DNA of 33,758 nucleotides from Prochlorococcus sp. AG-363-K07. GTDB taxonomy: Bacteria; Cyanobacteriota; Cyanobacteriia; PCC-6307; Cyanobiaceae. Of the stretch, positions 8,205 through 21,465 are shown piece after piece. A program made the translations under genes and the position numbers. Below the pieces are notes generated by a model, which saw only the letters and a program-made list of their open reading frames with translations, ran no database searches and was not told the origin of the DNA. The stretch's first letter is position 1. The number at the start of each line of letters is the position of its first letter. The stretch covers positions 1-33,758 of the forward strand of contig QCFO01000020.1 in the NCBI GenBank assembly GCA_003280225.1, in the 5' to 3' direction.

Positions 8205-9020
8205 TTAGAAAATCTTGGTTTGCATCAGACGCCTTATCTTGGCTCTAACTCCTGACCCTTCTTTGGAAGGGTCAATCATGGGAATTTGTTCGCCTTGCAG
8301 TCTCCCAGCAATATTGGAATAGCAACGTGCTGCAGGTGAGTTGTTTGAACTTAGGGTTAGCGGTTCCCCTCGATTCGTGCTCACAATGACTTGCTCGTCC
8401 TCAAGAACTAATCCAAGTAAAGGTAGAGCAAGAATGTCTGTTACATCATCAACTGAAAGCATTTCTTGGCTTGCCATCATTTTGGGACGAACACGATTTA
8501 AAACAAGCTGAACGGGTTGGACTCCATGGGTATTTAAGAGTCCAATTACTCGATCAGCATCTCTGACTGCAGAAACCTCAGGGTTGGTAACGACAATGGC
8601 TTCTTTTGCAGCAGCAACGGCATTTTTGAAGCCATCTTCAACTCCTGCAGGACAATCGATTAACACATAGTCAAATTGTTCACTTAATAAGGCGACTATG
8701 CGTTGCATATCATCAGGCGTAAGCCAATCAAGCATTCTTGGATTACCAGCCGGTAATAAGGAGAGGTTTGGTTCTTGCTTGTGCTTTACAAGAGCTTGTT
8801 CAAGTCGACAGCTTTCATCAAGTACTTCTTGAGCTGTATATACGATTCGATTTTCGAGACCAAGAAGAAGGTCAAGATTTCTCAGACCAAAGTCCGCGTC
8901 TAAGACAGCTGTATTCACCCCGCGTTTTGCTAGGGCTATTCCTAAATTGGCAGTTAGGGTGGTCTTGCCGACACCCCCTTTGCCAGAGCAGATAAGAATA
9001 ATGCGTGTACTTTTCGTCAC
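8205..9020 (-). CDS. minD: Septum site-determining ATPase MinD
   Basis: MinD is a ParA-like ATPase that binds the membrane and recruits MinC to block FtsZ assembly. The deviant Walker A motif ([11 protein letters not shown]) is near the N-terminus, followed by [16 protein letters not shown]. The Walker B-type segment [13 protein letters not shown] is also present. The C-terminal segment [10 protein letters not shown] fits the amphipathic membrane-targeting helix. A TTG at 9032 opens the longest frame (275 residues). I prefer the GTG at 9020 (VTKSTRI, 271 residues), because GAAGAGG lies just upstream of it and the extra residues are not typical. The order is minC, minD, minE on the minus strand. 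Confidence 0.95.
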   Translation of the reverse strand: MTKSTRIILICSGKGGVGKTTLTANLGIALAKRGVNTAVLDADFGLRNLDLLLGLENRIVYTAQEVLDESCRLEQALVKHKQEPNLSLLPAGNPRMLDWLTPDDMQRIVALLSEQFDYVLIDCPAGVEDGFKNAVAAAKEAIVVTNPEVSAVRDADRVIGLLNTHGVQPVQLVLNRVRPKMMASQEMLSVDDVTDILALPLLGLVLEDEQVIVSTNRGEPLTLSSNNSPAARCYSNIAGRLQGEQIPMIDPSKEGSGVRAKIRRLMQTKIF

Positions 9021-9166
9021 GGACCTCTTCAATGTTGGGGCATCCTAGTTGGCCTTTGGAAGGTGAAATAAATAATTCACTTAAGATTTGCATTTGAACG
9101 CTTTTCTATCCGTTTGATCTGAAAATGCTGACTTGGTTAGGCTGAGTTGTGTTGCCTTCTCTTGCT

Positions 9167-9865
9167 TTAAGAAATAAATACGTTCTGAGCTGTATGTGCT
9201 CGCAGAAGATTTGGGTTTGCTGGCTTGATGACAATTTGACCTGATTCCAAGATTGCTTCTTCGGCGAATCCTGCTTGCGGCTTTTCTTCAGGACCACGTG
9301 CAATAGCTTGGCTAATTCTGAGCTGTAGAGGTCTTAGTTGGAGTGCAATTATTTTTGCTTGATCGTCTCCTAATTTTCCTGCATGAGCATTTCCACGAAG
9401 CTTTCCCCAGATAAGTATATTCCCAACAGCAGAGATTTTTGCTCCAGGATTTACATCACCTAGTAAAAGTATGTCTCCTTCAGAATCTAGATTTTCTCCG
9501 GATCTAATAGTTCCTCGATGAAATAATAGCGGTAAGTCGTTGTGGTTATTATTGGAATCAATTTCTGAATTGGTAGGTTTTTTTTGATTATTATTTAGGC
9601 TTAACTTGGCCTGATAACCAAGTGATGATGCACTCACTATTGTTTCAGTCCTGGTGGATATGATGATTTCTATTTGAAGACCTTTTGTGCCGCAGAGGGC
9701 TTCTATTTTCTGAAAATCTCTATACGTTAAAAGCCAGTCTCTGCAATTTAATACGACTAATCCTTCATCTAGTCCCTTGACCTTATTTGGTAGACTTACT
9801 TTCCAATCTTCTTCGCGAGATAAGGGAAGCGAAATTGTCTGAATTTTAGAGAAATGGTTGAGCAT
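9167..9865 (-). CDS. minC: Septum site-determining protein MinC
   Basis: MinC inhibits FtsZ polymerisation at sites set by MinD. The 232-residue protein has a variable N-terminal domain (about 1-100), an Asn-rich linker (about 90-110) and a conserved C-terminal beta-helix. The latter includes HRGTIRSGENL, GDILLLGDVNPGA, AVGNILIWGKLRG and NAHAG, which bind MinD. The start is the ATG at 9865. It lies 147 bases upstream of the preferred minD start on the same strand, so it probably belongs to a minCDE operon. The N-terminal half is poorly conserved, as is usual. Confidence 0.92.
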   Translation of the reverse strand: MLNHFSKIQTISLPLSREEDWKVSLPNKVKGLDEGLVVLNCRDWLLTYRDFQKIEALCGTKGLQIEIIISTRTETIVSASSLGYQAKLSLNNNQKKPTNSEIDSNNNHNDLPLLFHRGTIRSGENLDSEGDILLLGDVNPGAKISAVGNILIWGKLRGNAHAGKLGDDQAKIIALQLRPLQLRISQAIARGPEEKPQAGFAEEAILESGQIVIKPANPNLLRAHTAQNVFIS

Positions 9866-9891
9866 TTATAATTTGAAAATAACAGCTTGAT

Positions 9892-11148
9892 TTAGAGACG
9901 TTCTTTTAGAATTGCCAATTCTCGCTTCAGTTCTTTATCAACTTCTTTAGGATATATTAGCCAAGCTGTTTTAACAGGACTTGTAAGACCTTTGACTAAG
10001 TTTGAAATATTTTCTAATGCTTTTAATTGTTCGCCATCCCAAACCCGGAGACCTTTCTTGTATGGCTCATAACTTTGTAGTTTGTTATGGCGTAAAGTGC
10101 ACATTAGGTCTGGATTTAAGTTCATCTTTTCAGTCATCTTCCTTGCTTTTGCAAGGGTTTCTATTTGAGATTCATTACTTAGATATTGAATGTCTATAGC
10201 CTTTAATAGATTCCTATTAATGAATCTTTTGCAGAGGCTGTTGAGAGGTGTAGGCCCTTCATCTTTCCAACGCTGAAGGTGATAGTAAGTTCTTATGTCA
10301 TCATTTGCTAGAAATGTATCTAAGCTAATTGAATTGATATTCCATAACCATTTAGACATATACTGATCGGCCCATACTTGGTGGGCTCCTAGTTTACGAG
10401 CAGTCTTTATGATTAGTTCGAGTAGCCAGTTAGAGACTTCATTAAGTCGATGGTTGTATACACTTTTGTACATTAAATTTCTGACCAATAGATAATGCTC
10501 AACTGCCATGACCCCCTTTGGATGAATTGCAATACTCCCATCAGGTGCCAAAGTTAGGGCTGACAGGATCCTTTCTAAATCTATGTGGCCATAGTGAGTT
10601 CCAGTGCTGTAACTATCACGTAATAAATAATCAAGTCGATCGCAGTCAAGTTGACTACTTACAAGGAATTTAATAATATTTTGAGGGCTTTTATCTTCTT
10701 TAATTATATTGGCAATTTTAGAAGACATTCCTTTTTTAAATTCTTCTAAGGGATTTCTTATTTCTGGATAATTTTGGATAATCTTGGCTGTCCATGATTC
10801 ATGATTGAGACCAAACATTGCTTCGCCTGTGTGGCTCAATGGAGCATGTCCTATGTCATGAAGTAATGCTGCTCCATAAAGTTGACCTTCTAGCTGTTTT
10901 AAATTTGGATTTAATAGCGATAATCTATTTAATGCTCTCCTGGCTATATGGAATACCCCTATTGAGTGAGTAAATCGACTAGATTCTGCACCATGAAATG
11001 TGAGTGAAGCTGGCCCAAGTTGTCTTATTCTGCGTAATCGCTGAAAAGCTGTTGAATCTATTAATTCTATGACCATTTTTTCAGCAGGTTTTTTGCTGTC
11101 TAGCCTTATTTCTTGATGGAGAGGGTCGTAATAGGTCCTAAAACTCAT
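9892..11148 (-). CDS. HD-domain phosphohydrolase, dGTPase/SAMHD1-like
   Basis: The 418-residue protein has the HD metal-binding set: His61 in SRFTHSIGV, His97-Asp98 and His101 in LLHDIGHAPLSH, and an Asp in QLDCDRLDYLLRDS (about 166-179). This arrangement, with STGTHYG after the last Asp, is that of the dNTPase/SAMHD1-like branch of the HD superfamily. It therefore probably hydrolyses a nucleotide, perhaps a deoxynucleoside triphosphate, but the substrate is not proven. The C-terminal half is helical without a second recognisable domain. Its start overlaps the end of ctpA by 11 bases, so it is likely co-transcribed with, and coupled to, that protease gene. Confidence 0.85.
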   Translation of the reverse strand: MSFRTYYDPLHQEIRLDSKKPAEKMVIELIDSTAFQRLRRIRQLGPASLTFHGAESSRFTHSIGVFHIARRALNRLSLLNPNLKQLEGQLYGAALLHDIGHAPLSHTGEAMFGLNHESWTAKIIQNYPEIRNPLEEFKKGMSSKIANIIKEDKSPQNIIKFLVSSQLDCDRLDYLLRDSYSTGTHYGHIDLERILSALTLAPDGSIAIHPKGVMAVEHYLLVRNLMYKSVYNHRLNEVSNWLLELIIKTARKLGAHQVWADQYMSKWLWNINSISLDTFLANDDIRTYYHLQRWKDEGPTPLNSLCKRFINRNLLKAIDIQYLSNESQIETLAKARKMTEKMNLNPDLMCTLRHNKLQSYEPYKKGLRVWDGEQLKALENISNLVKGLTSPVKTAWLIYPKEVDKELKRELAILKERL

Positions 11149-12481
11149 TTATTTTTTCGGGAGAATTTGCTTCTGTAATCAACTTGCTTGTTTGGATCTC
11201 TTGTTTTTGGTTTTCTTTTTTGGTGGATTCCTCCAAGCTTTGAAGATCAATTAATGCTCCCATGATGAGTTCAGCGTCCTGAAGCCATCTATCTGTGTCT
11301 CCACCAGGATCAATAGGTTCAGGAAGATCTAATGCGCGGTCAGGCTGTATACCTTGGCTTTGAATATCTTTCCCTTTGGGAGTTAAGTAACTAGCGACTG
11401 TTACGGCTAGACCACTTCCATCGCTGAGTGTACTTAAAGATTGTATTAATCCTTTCCCAAATGTTTTACTCCCGATTAACTGTGAGCGGCTGTTGTCTTG
11501 AAGGGCCCCCGCGAGAATTTCGCTAGCACTTGCTGTCCCCCCGTTAACAAGAGTAACCATGGGCCCGTCATAAAGAGTTTCTGGCCCAGCAGGAATTGCA
11601 TCACTAATTCCTGAACGCTTTTTGGTTTCTACTATTGGACTATTGCTGAGGAATACATCTGCAACAGCTAATCCTGAGCTCACTAATCCCCCTGAATTAT
11701 TTCTGAGATCTAATATCAATCCTTCTATTTCTTTTTCTGCAAGCTCTTCTAGAGCTTCTTTAACTTGTTGAGGTACGACTTCACTGAATTGTGTAATTCT
11801 TAAGTATCCAATGGTATGAGACTCATTTCTTAATCGTCTAGTTCGCACAGGTCTCAAATCAACAACTCTTCTTTCTAGGGTTATTTCTTTAATGTCTTCA
11901 TTTGGGGGCTTTAGTTCAACCACAACTTGGGTTCCTGTTTCTCCTCGCAGCCTTGCAGCCGTTGCTTCTAAACCAAGGTTTTGAGGCGATTCTCCATTGA
12001 CTTTGATTAAAGATGTTCCACTTACAATTCCTGCATCGGCTGCGGGAGAACCTTCTAGAGGTGCGATGACAACTATCTGACCGTCTTCGCTACGGGCGCC
12101 TAGCTGAAGGCCGATTCCATTTATTTCACTCCCTAAATTGCTTGCTTTCATTGCTTGATAATCGTCAGGTCTTAAAAGTCGTGTATATGGATCTCCTAAT
12201 GGCATCAACATTGCCTCTATTGTCGAATATGCTTCTTCGCTATTTGAGATAGGTACCTCTAGCGCTTTTTGCCTTAGACGTTTCCACTTCACCTCATCGA
12301 ATTTCTTTTGGTTAAGAAAACCTTCATTTACAAGGCTCCAGCTTTCCAGAACTAGTTGTTGCCCATCGCTTAAAGCAAGAACTGAAATTGGACTTGCTAG
12401 TTGGGCAAAGAGAATTGCCCCCAACAGCACACCTAAAACGCGCTGAAGAGTTTTTGTCCATTTTTTAACAGATGGATGCAT
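11138..12481 (-). CDS. ctpA: Carboxyl-terminal processing protease (S41)
   Basis: CtpA-type proteases cleave the C-terminal extension of precursor D1 during photosystem II assembly, acting in the lumen or periplasm. The 447-residue protein has an N-terminal hydrophobic export segment (about residues 14-37), a PDZ domain (about 118-190; [15 protein letters not shown]) and the S41 protease core. Ser318 in [13 protein letters not shown] and Lys343 in KTFGKG are 25 residues apart, the spacing of the Ser/Lys dyad in plant D1 protease (S372/K397). The C-terminus has an unusual hydrophilic tail rich in Lys, Glu and Gln. Cyanobacteria carry several Ctp paralogues and this could be CtpB or CtpC rather than CtpA. 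It is divergent from petB. Confidence 0.9.
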   Translation of the reverse strand: MHPSVKKWTKTLQRVLGVLLGAILFAQLASPISVLALSDGQQLVLESWSLVNEGFLNQKKFDEVKWKRLRQKALEVPISNSEEAYSTIEAMLMPLGDPYTRLLRPDDYQAMKASNLGSEINGIGLQLGARSEDGQIVVIAPLEGSPAADAGIVSGTSLIKVNGESPQNLGLEATAARLRGETGTQVVVELKPPNEDIKEITLERRVVDLRPVRTRRLRNESHTIGYLRITQFSEVVPQQVKEALEELAEKEIEGLILDLRNNSGGLVSSGLAVADVFLSNSPIVETKKRSGISDAIPAGPETLYDGPMVTLVNGGTASASEILAGALQDNSRSQLIGSKTFGKGLIQSLSTLSDGSGLAVTVASYLTPKGKDIQSQGIQPDRALDLPEPIDPGGDTDRWLQDAELIMGALIDLQSLEESTKKENQKQEIQTSKLITEANSPEKINEF

Positions 12482-12530
12482 TGGATTGATCCCTTGCAGT
12501 GACGATGGAGCACATTCAGTAGACTCTTCT

Positions 12531-12538
12531 TATATAAA
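12531..12538 (+). promoter_or_regulatory. Possible petB -10 element
   Basis: TATATAAA lies 14-21 bases before the petB ATG in the short gap between ctpA and petB. No -35 element is visible. If used, the petB leader would be very short. Confidence 0.35.
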
Positions 12539-12551
12539 GCTCACCACATAC

Positions 12552-13208
12552 ATGGCGAACTCCTCACCCGTCTATGACTGGTTCCAGGAACGTCTTGAAA
12601 TTCAGGACATAGCTGACGACGTCACCTCAAAATACGTCCCTCCTCACGTCAATATTTTTTATTGTCTGGGAGGGATCACTTTGGTGTGTTTCCTGATTCA
12701 GTTTGCGACTGGCTTCGCAATGACTTTCTACTACAAGCCAACCGTTGCTGAGGCTTATAGCTCGGTTAGTTACTTAATGACTGATGTCAGTTTTGGCTGG
12801 TTGATTCGTTCGGTGCATCGTTGGAGTGCCTCCATGATGGTACTAATGCTGATTCTGCATGTATTTAGGGTTTATTTGACAGGTGGTTTTAAGAGACCAA
12901 GAGAACTAACTTGGATCACTGGAGTAACTATGGCTGTGATTACAGTTGCATTCGGTGTCACTGGTTATTCTCTTCCTTGGGACCAAGTTGGTTATTGGGC
13001 TGTCAAGATTGTTTCAGGAGTTCCTGCTGCAATTCCAGTTGTAGGAGATTTCATGGTTGAACTACTCAGAGGAGGAGAGAGTGTTGGCCAGTCAACACTC
13101 ACAAGGTTTTATAGCTTGCATACTTTTGTACTCCCTTGGATGTTGGCAGTTTTTATGTTGATGCACTTCCTCATGATCCGTAAGCAAGGAATTTCAGGAC
13201 CGTTATAA
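12552..13208 (+). CDS. petB: Cytochrome b6
   Basis: Cytochrome b6 carries the two b hemes and heme c of the thylakoid cytochrome b6f complex. The true start is the ATG at 12552 ([19 protein letters not shown]), giving 218 residues, although the frame stays open further upstream. Cys38 in IFYCLGG corresponds to the Cys that binds heme c. The four transmembrane helices carry the expected paired His ligands ([55 protein letters not shown]). It is followed 57 bases later by petD, the usual petBD operon, with a stem-loop in the spacer. Confidence 0.97.
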   Translation: MANSSPVYDWFQERLEIQDIADDVTSKYVPPHVNIFYCLGGITLVCFLIQFATGFAMTFYYKPTVAEAYSSVSYLMTDVSFGWLIRSVHRWSASMMVLMLILHVFRVYLTGGFKRPRELTWITGVTMAVITVAFGVTGYSLPWDQVGYWAVKIVSGVPAAIPVVGDFMVELLRGGESVGQSTLTRFYSLHTFVLPWMLAVFMLMHFLMIRKQGISGPL

Positions 13209-13230
13209 ATTTGCTCTTATTTAGCAAATT
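13208..13230 (+). other. Stem-loop in the petB-petD spacer
   Basis: An 8-bp perfect stem AATTTGCT/AGCAAATT with a CTTATTT loop begins at the last base of the petB stop codon and is followed by TTATTTCG. It could act as an attenuator or an RNA processing or stability element between the two genes. It lacks a strong GC core, so full termination is doubtful. Confidence 0.5.
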
Positions 13231-13265
13231 TTATTTCGAATTCAATTCTTCTGTCTCCTATCCCT

Positions 13266-13748
13266 ATGTCAATTTTAAAAAAGCCAAATCTGACTGATCC
13301 AAAGCTCAGGGCCAAACTTGCCAAAGGCATGGGGCATAACTATTACGGAGAGCCTGCTTGGCCAAATGATCTTTTGTATATTTTCCCGGTTGTAATCTTA
13401 GGGACCGTTGCATGTGTTGTTGGACTAGCAGTATTAGATCCAGCTATTTTGGGAGAAAAAGCTAATCCTTTTGCCACACCTTTAGAGATACTTCCTGAAT
13501 GGTATTTATATCCAGTTTTTCAAATCCTAAGAGTCGTTCCAAATAAACTGCTTGGCATAGCACTACAGACACTTATCCCTTTAGGTTTGATGTTGCTTCC
13601 ATTTATTGAAAATGTGAATAAATTTGCAAACCCATTTAGAAGGCCTGTTGCTACAACCGTCTTTTTGTTTGGAACAGTTGTAACTATCTATTTAGGTATA
13701 GGTGCATGCCTTCCTATTGATAAGTCTTTAACTTTGGGCCTTTTTTGA
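13266..13748 (+). CDS. petD: Cytochrome b6f complex subunit IV
   Basis: Subunit IV forms the quinol-oxidising site with cytochrome b6 and the Rieske protein. The 160-residue protein starts [20 protein letters not shown], with the conserved [18 protein letters not shown] near the N-terminus. The PEWY motif of the quinol site is in [16 protein letters not shown]. Three transmembrane helices are visible. Length and sequence are normal. The start is the ATG at 13266. It shares the operon with petB and converges on the invertase gene, 46 bases between stops, with no strong terminator seen. Confidence 0.97.
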   Translation: MSILKKPNLTDPKLRAKLAKGMGHNYYGEPAWPNDLLYIFPVVILGTVACVVGLAVLDPAILGEKANPFATPLEILPEWYLYPVFQILRVVPNKLLGIALQTLIPLGLMLLPFIENVNKFANPFRRPVATTVFLFGTVVTIYLGIGACLPIDKSLTLGLF

Positions 13749-13794
13749 TATTGATTCTTATTTTTTGACTGCCTGAGATTTTTTTATGGTTGAT

Positions 13795-15249
13795 TTAAGT
13801 CATGAGTTCATCAATATCAAGCATTAATACATCGTCTGGGCAGGTCCGTAAGAGGTGGTGGAGTAGTAAAAAACCTACAATTGTCCATGTCTGGTAGGTC
13901 CTTGATTGCTGTCCTACCCATGTGCCGGTAGGACCATCAAAATATTCAGCCCATTTTTGTCTTGGAAGTTGATTGAGTTGGCTCCAATAGCACTCTTCAA
14001 GTAAAGCTCGCATCTGTCCCATGAGTAGGACATCGGCATGTGGGTAACGCTTTTCGTGAAGAAGAATCGATGCACCAAAGAACCACAGAAGACTGGGCCA
14101 ATGCCCTCCATTGTGATAACTCCAAGGCCAATTCTTGGGATCAGAACCAGTTTTGTTTTGCCATTCAGCGCCATCCATGGGCGGGTGACATATTCTCATT
14201 GGCATTTGAGCCATGAGGTGTTCACGATTGTGGAGTACTAAACGGAAAAGAGCTCTTTGTTGGGGGGCAGTAAGAACTCCAAACATGCACGCAAGAGAGT
14301 TCCCTAGGCTATAGAAACGGAAGTCAGGTCGCCCTGTTCGGATGTTGCCAATTAGGTAACCGCCTCGATTCTCTAACCAATCTTGAAGCCAAGATGGCAC
14401 CACTTGTGGTTGTACGTTGAATTCGTTTTGATGCTGATCCTCGCCATATTGTTCTGTAGGTCTTCTTCTAAGGACTTGCATCGTTTTGCTGGTAACCCAA
14501 TAGTGCTTTAAAAGGAATTGACGGAGGTCATGAACCCACTGCCTTGTTAAGACAAGTCTTTGATCTAGCAGACGACTCACTTGCTCTTTTCTACTGATCT
14601 CCATAAGTTCGATGCAGCTTCGAAGGCAGGCATACAAAAGAACTTCCACTTCCAATGGTGCCCCCCAAACATCCATTGGCCGATCTATCATGAAGGCACA
14701 ATCAGGGACGAACAGGACAGGTGTTCCTTCGAATGTGGGATGCAGAACTAAATCAAGAAGTAGTTGAACCCCTCTTTGCACTTTTTGACTTGAAGCAAAG
14801 CTTCTATCCCCACTTCTTCGCACATAAAGCCAGCACAAAATTGGCCACCAAAGGCTTGCATCTGCTGAGGTGATGCGTCCAATAGACCGTTGCCCATAAT
14901 CTGCAATCAACTCTCCGCCTTCTTCAACAAAGCTTGTTGGGAAAACACCACGCGTTTGATAGGTCGTACTCTGAAGATCTAGGCAAACGCTTAGGAAATG
15001 TTTAACTTCTTCATATCTCTTTTGTGTAAGCAGATAGATCATCACTGGTACGTTGTCTCGAAGGAAGACCTCCCCATAATTCAGAGCAGCATTATTCGCT
15101 GGATGCTCTAGAGCTGCAACACTTCCACCAGCCTTCCCTGCTATTGGAATTAAGGTTCTTTCAAAATGTTCTTTAGCCCTTTTGATGACTTGGTCTTCAT
15201 TCGAGTTAGGGCGAACTCTTTGATGTTGCTGACTGAAACGACCTGCCAT
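13795..15249 (-). CDS. Alkaline/neutral invertase (GH100)
   Basis: Cytoplasmic neutral invertases split sucrose to glucose and fructose. The 484-residue protein has the family layout of an alpha/alpha barrel with YGEVFLRDNVPV (58-69), ITSADASLWWPILCW (126-140), FMIDRPMDVWG (186-196), SYHNGGHWPSLLWF (377-390) and WAEYFDG (432-438). By analogy with Anabaena InvA (D188 and E414), Asp189 and Glu434 are the probable catalytic residues. The start is the ATG at 15249. In marine picocyanobacteria sucrose serves as a compatible solute, so this enzyme probably recycles it. The gene stands alone between petD and the rRNA leader and is read toward petD. Confidence 0.9.
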   Translation of the reverse strand: MAGRFSQQHQRVRPNSNEDQVIKRAKEHFERTLIPIAGKAGGSVAALEHPANNAALNYGEVFLRDNVPVMIYLLTQKRYEEVKHFLSVCLDLQSTTYQTRGVFPTSFVEEGGELIADYGQRSIGRITSADASLWWPILCWLYVRRSGDRSFASSQKVQRGVQLLLDLVLHPTFEGTPVLFVPDCAFMIDRPMDVWGAPLEVEVLLYACLRSCIELMEISRKEQVSRLLDQRLVLTRQWVHDLRQFLLKHYWVTSKTMQVLRRRPTEQYGEDQHQNEFNVQPQVVPSWLQDWLENRGGYLIGNIRTGRPDFRFYSLGNSLACMFGVLTAPQQRALFRLVLHNREHLMAQMPMRICHPPMDGAEWQNKTGSDPKNWPWSYHNGGHWPSLLWFFGASILLHEKRYPHADVLLMGQMRALLEECYWSQLNQLPRQKWAEYFDGPTGTWVGQQSRTYQTWTIVGFLLLHHLLRTCPDDVLMLDIDELMT

Positions 15250-15929
15250 TTAATAAATCTCGTTGTTCAAACGCTAGTGATGCCAGCCCAATTGCACAGT
15301 GGAAGCAACTATGTAGATGTTGTGACGAGCATTTAGTTGCATCTTGGGGGCTTTATGGTCTAAGTTATTTGGATGTGCGATGGGCTGAGCCCTGAAGCAC
15401 TCCAGGCACTTTGTAAGACGTAAGTCTTATTTGGTTACTGGGCGCTTACAAACTTCTAGGAGCGATCCAAAGGTGTTGTAAGTTTCAAATGCGGTTAACC
15501 CCGCAGTTCCTGAGACTTCTTTCTTGGAAGTCGAATGGAAGAACCTGGACAACTGAAAAGTTTAGGAACTGACGCTTTTATCGCGTCTGTATTTTCTTTG
15601 GGCTTAAGAAGCTTAATGAATTGCCAGACTGAAATGCGATAAGAGTGTGAGGTCCCGTCAAAAGAAATTAGTTTCTGAAGCCTGAAACTGCATTGGTTTG
15701 GATTTTCACGGATCTGGCAAATGTGAAAGGTGTTACAGGTGAAAGAAACGACCGGATCTGAGATCCTGGATAGTCACGAGGAAGAGATTCTTAAGTGCAC
15801 TCTTTGAACCCTTCTTGATCTAGAAGGTGGCAACAACTACTAACAGTGCGCCAGTGCTGAATTAATTAGTGGGTGAAGCAAATCAGACTGAATAGAGATT
15901 TATACATTCTCTATAAAAGGGCCTGATCT
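15250..15929 (+). promoter_or_regulatory. 680-base leader upstream of 16S rRNA, no gene seen
   Basis: I saw no coding sequence here. It must contain the invertase promoter (minus) and the rRNA promoter and leader (plus), but no canonical -35/-10 pair stands out by eye. Several hairpins are visible: TAAGAC-GTAA-GTCTTA with a GNRA-type tetraloop (15414-15429), TGCGG/CCGCA (15490-15505) and GACGC/GCGTC (15571-15587). A boxA-like antitermination element lies near 15796. Confidence 0.6.
15796..15810 (+). promoter_or_regulatory. boxA-like antitermination element in the rRNA leader
   Basis: TGCACTCTTTGAACC resembles the boxA consensus (TGCTCTTTAACA) and lies about 120 bases before 16S, the usual position in rRNA leaders, where NusB/NusE-type antitermination acts. 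Confidence 0.5.
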
Positions 15930-17414
<1,485 letters not shown>

Positions 17415-17564
17415 CAGGGAGACAAAACTGATTGTGAAGTCATGATTCTTTTTCTGACCACAATCCTGTCACCTTAGGTCGATCGGTACCTCAATTTTAT
17501 ATTCAAAAGATATTTAAATTCAGTTCCTAAACTTGTCTAGGTCACACCCAACAAGGGTACTCCT

Positions 17565-17638
<74 letters not shown>

Positions 17639-17647
17639 TTCGGTGTT

Positions 17648-17720
17648 GGGGGTATAGCTCAGTTGGTAGAGCGCCTGCTTTGCAAGCAGGATGTCAGCGG
17701 TTCGAGTCCGCTTACCTCCA
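17648..17720 (+). tRNA. trnA: tRNA-Ala (anticodon UGC)
   Basis: A 73-base cloverleaf with acceptor GGGGGTA pairing with TACCTCC (one G-U), anticodon arm CCTGC-TTTGCAA-GCAGG (TGC), and T loop GGTTCGAGTCC. It lies nine bases after tRNA-Ile. The CCA end is not encoded beyond the discriminator A. Confidence 0.97.
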
Positions 17721-17894
17721 CTGATCGACCTCCTGATAGCGAAATTGCAGGAGAATTATTGATGGTTGTGATCTAGGGTTTTGTTCTAAAAGTGAAGAAC
17801 CTAGCTTCTTGTCATTCCGAAACTAATTTTAAATTTGGTTTAGGTTGATAGGACGCTGGGCTCCCTGCAAATTAAATTGCAGAGATCTTCAGTA

Positions 17895-17914
17895 GAACCT
17901 TGACAACTGCATAG
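17895..17914 (+). promoter_or_regulatory. boxA block of the 16S-23S spacer
   Basis: GAACCTTGACAACTGCATAG matches the well-conserved boxA-containing block found in cyanobacterial spacers (usually GAACCTTGAAAACTGCATA). It serves antitermination for the 23S part. Confidence 0.7.
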
Positions 17915-18186
17915 GTGAGTCTGGAAAAGAATAAAAGCATCTCATGGATACATTATTCTTCTAAGCAAAAGTTATTTTCTAATGATTTAGAATTCAATTA
18001 ATTGCTTGAGTTTTAATGTTCAATTCTTGAGCAAGAGCCGAGACTCTAAGATGTTCTTTTGATGCACTAAGTATTAAGAGTTAGATTTTTAATTTAAATT
18101 TTAATCATAAATCTCTTGAGATTTATATTTGAATTAAATTAAAAAGAATGGTGTTGACAACACTATGACATTTTAGAGATTTTAAT

Positions 18187-21062
<2,876 letters not shown>

Positions 21063-21168
21063 CTCTTAGCTCTTGTAAAAGTGAATTTTTCTTTTTCAGT
21101 ATTAATTTCATTACGAGATTAATAAACCTATGCAGTTCTCAAGGCTCATGCCCTTGGGAATGAGACTA

Positions 21169-21286
21169 TCCTGGTGTTCATGGCGATGTGGCACCACTCC
21201 GATCCATCTCGAACTCGGTTGTGAAACGCATCAGCGGCGACGATATTTGGGGGGTAGCCCCCTGAGAAAATAGCTCAATGCCAGGT
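21169..21286 (+). rRNA. rrf: 5S ribosomal RNA
   Basis: About 118 bases beginning TCCTGGTGTTCATGGCG and ending with GCCAGGT, so the ends pair. Internal landmarks CGAACTCGGTTGTGAAAC and AATAGCTC are typical of cyanobacterial 5S. It follows 23S by about 106 bases. Confidence 0.94.
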
Positions 21287-21330
21287 AAAACATTCCTGAA
21301 AAATTAGATAGTAGAATTAAAGGTTCTCTA

Positions 21331-21377
21331 AATCTAATAAAAAAGCCACCTATTTTAGGTGGCTTTTTTATTAGATT
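21331..21377. terminator. Bidirectional terminator after the rRNA operon
   Basis: A perfect 22-bp inverted repeat (arms 21331-21352 and 21356-21377) with a three-base TTT loop and a GC core GCCACC/GGTGGC flanked by A and T runs. It can end the rRNA operon from the left and mutM from the right. Confidence 0.92.
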
Positions 21378-21465
21378 GAAGTTAGCAAAACATACAATTT
21401 CAATTCTAATTTATTTCAAGGTAGAATTTCATTTAATTTCTTTTATTAGGTTTTTAGGGATCAAA

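Noticed and set aside
12486-12551. In-frame upstream extension of petB
   Set aside because: Cytochrome b6 begins at the conserved [10 protein letters not shown], and the extension contains the likely promoter.
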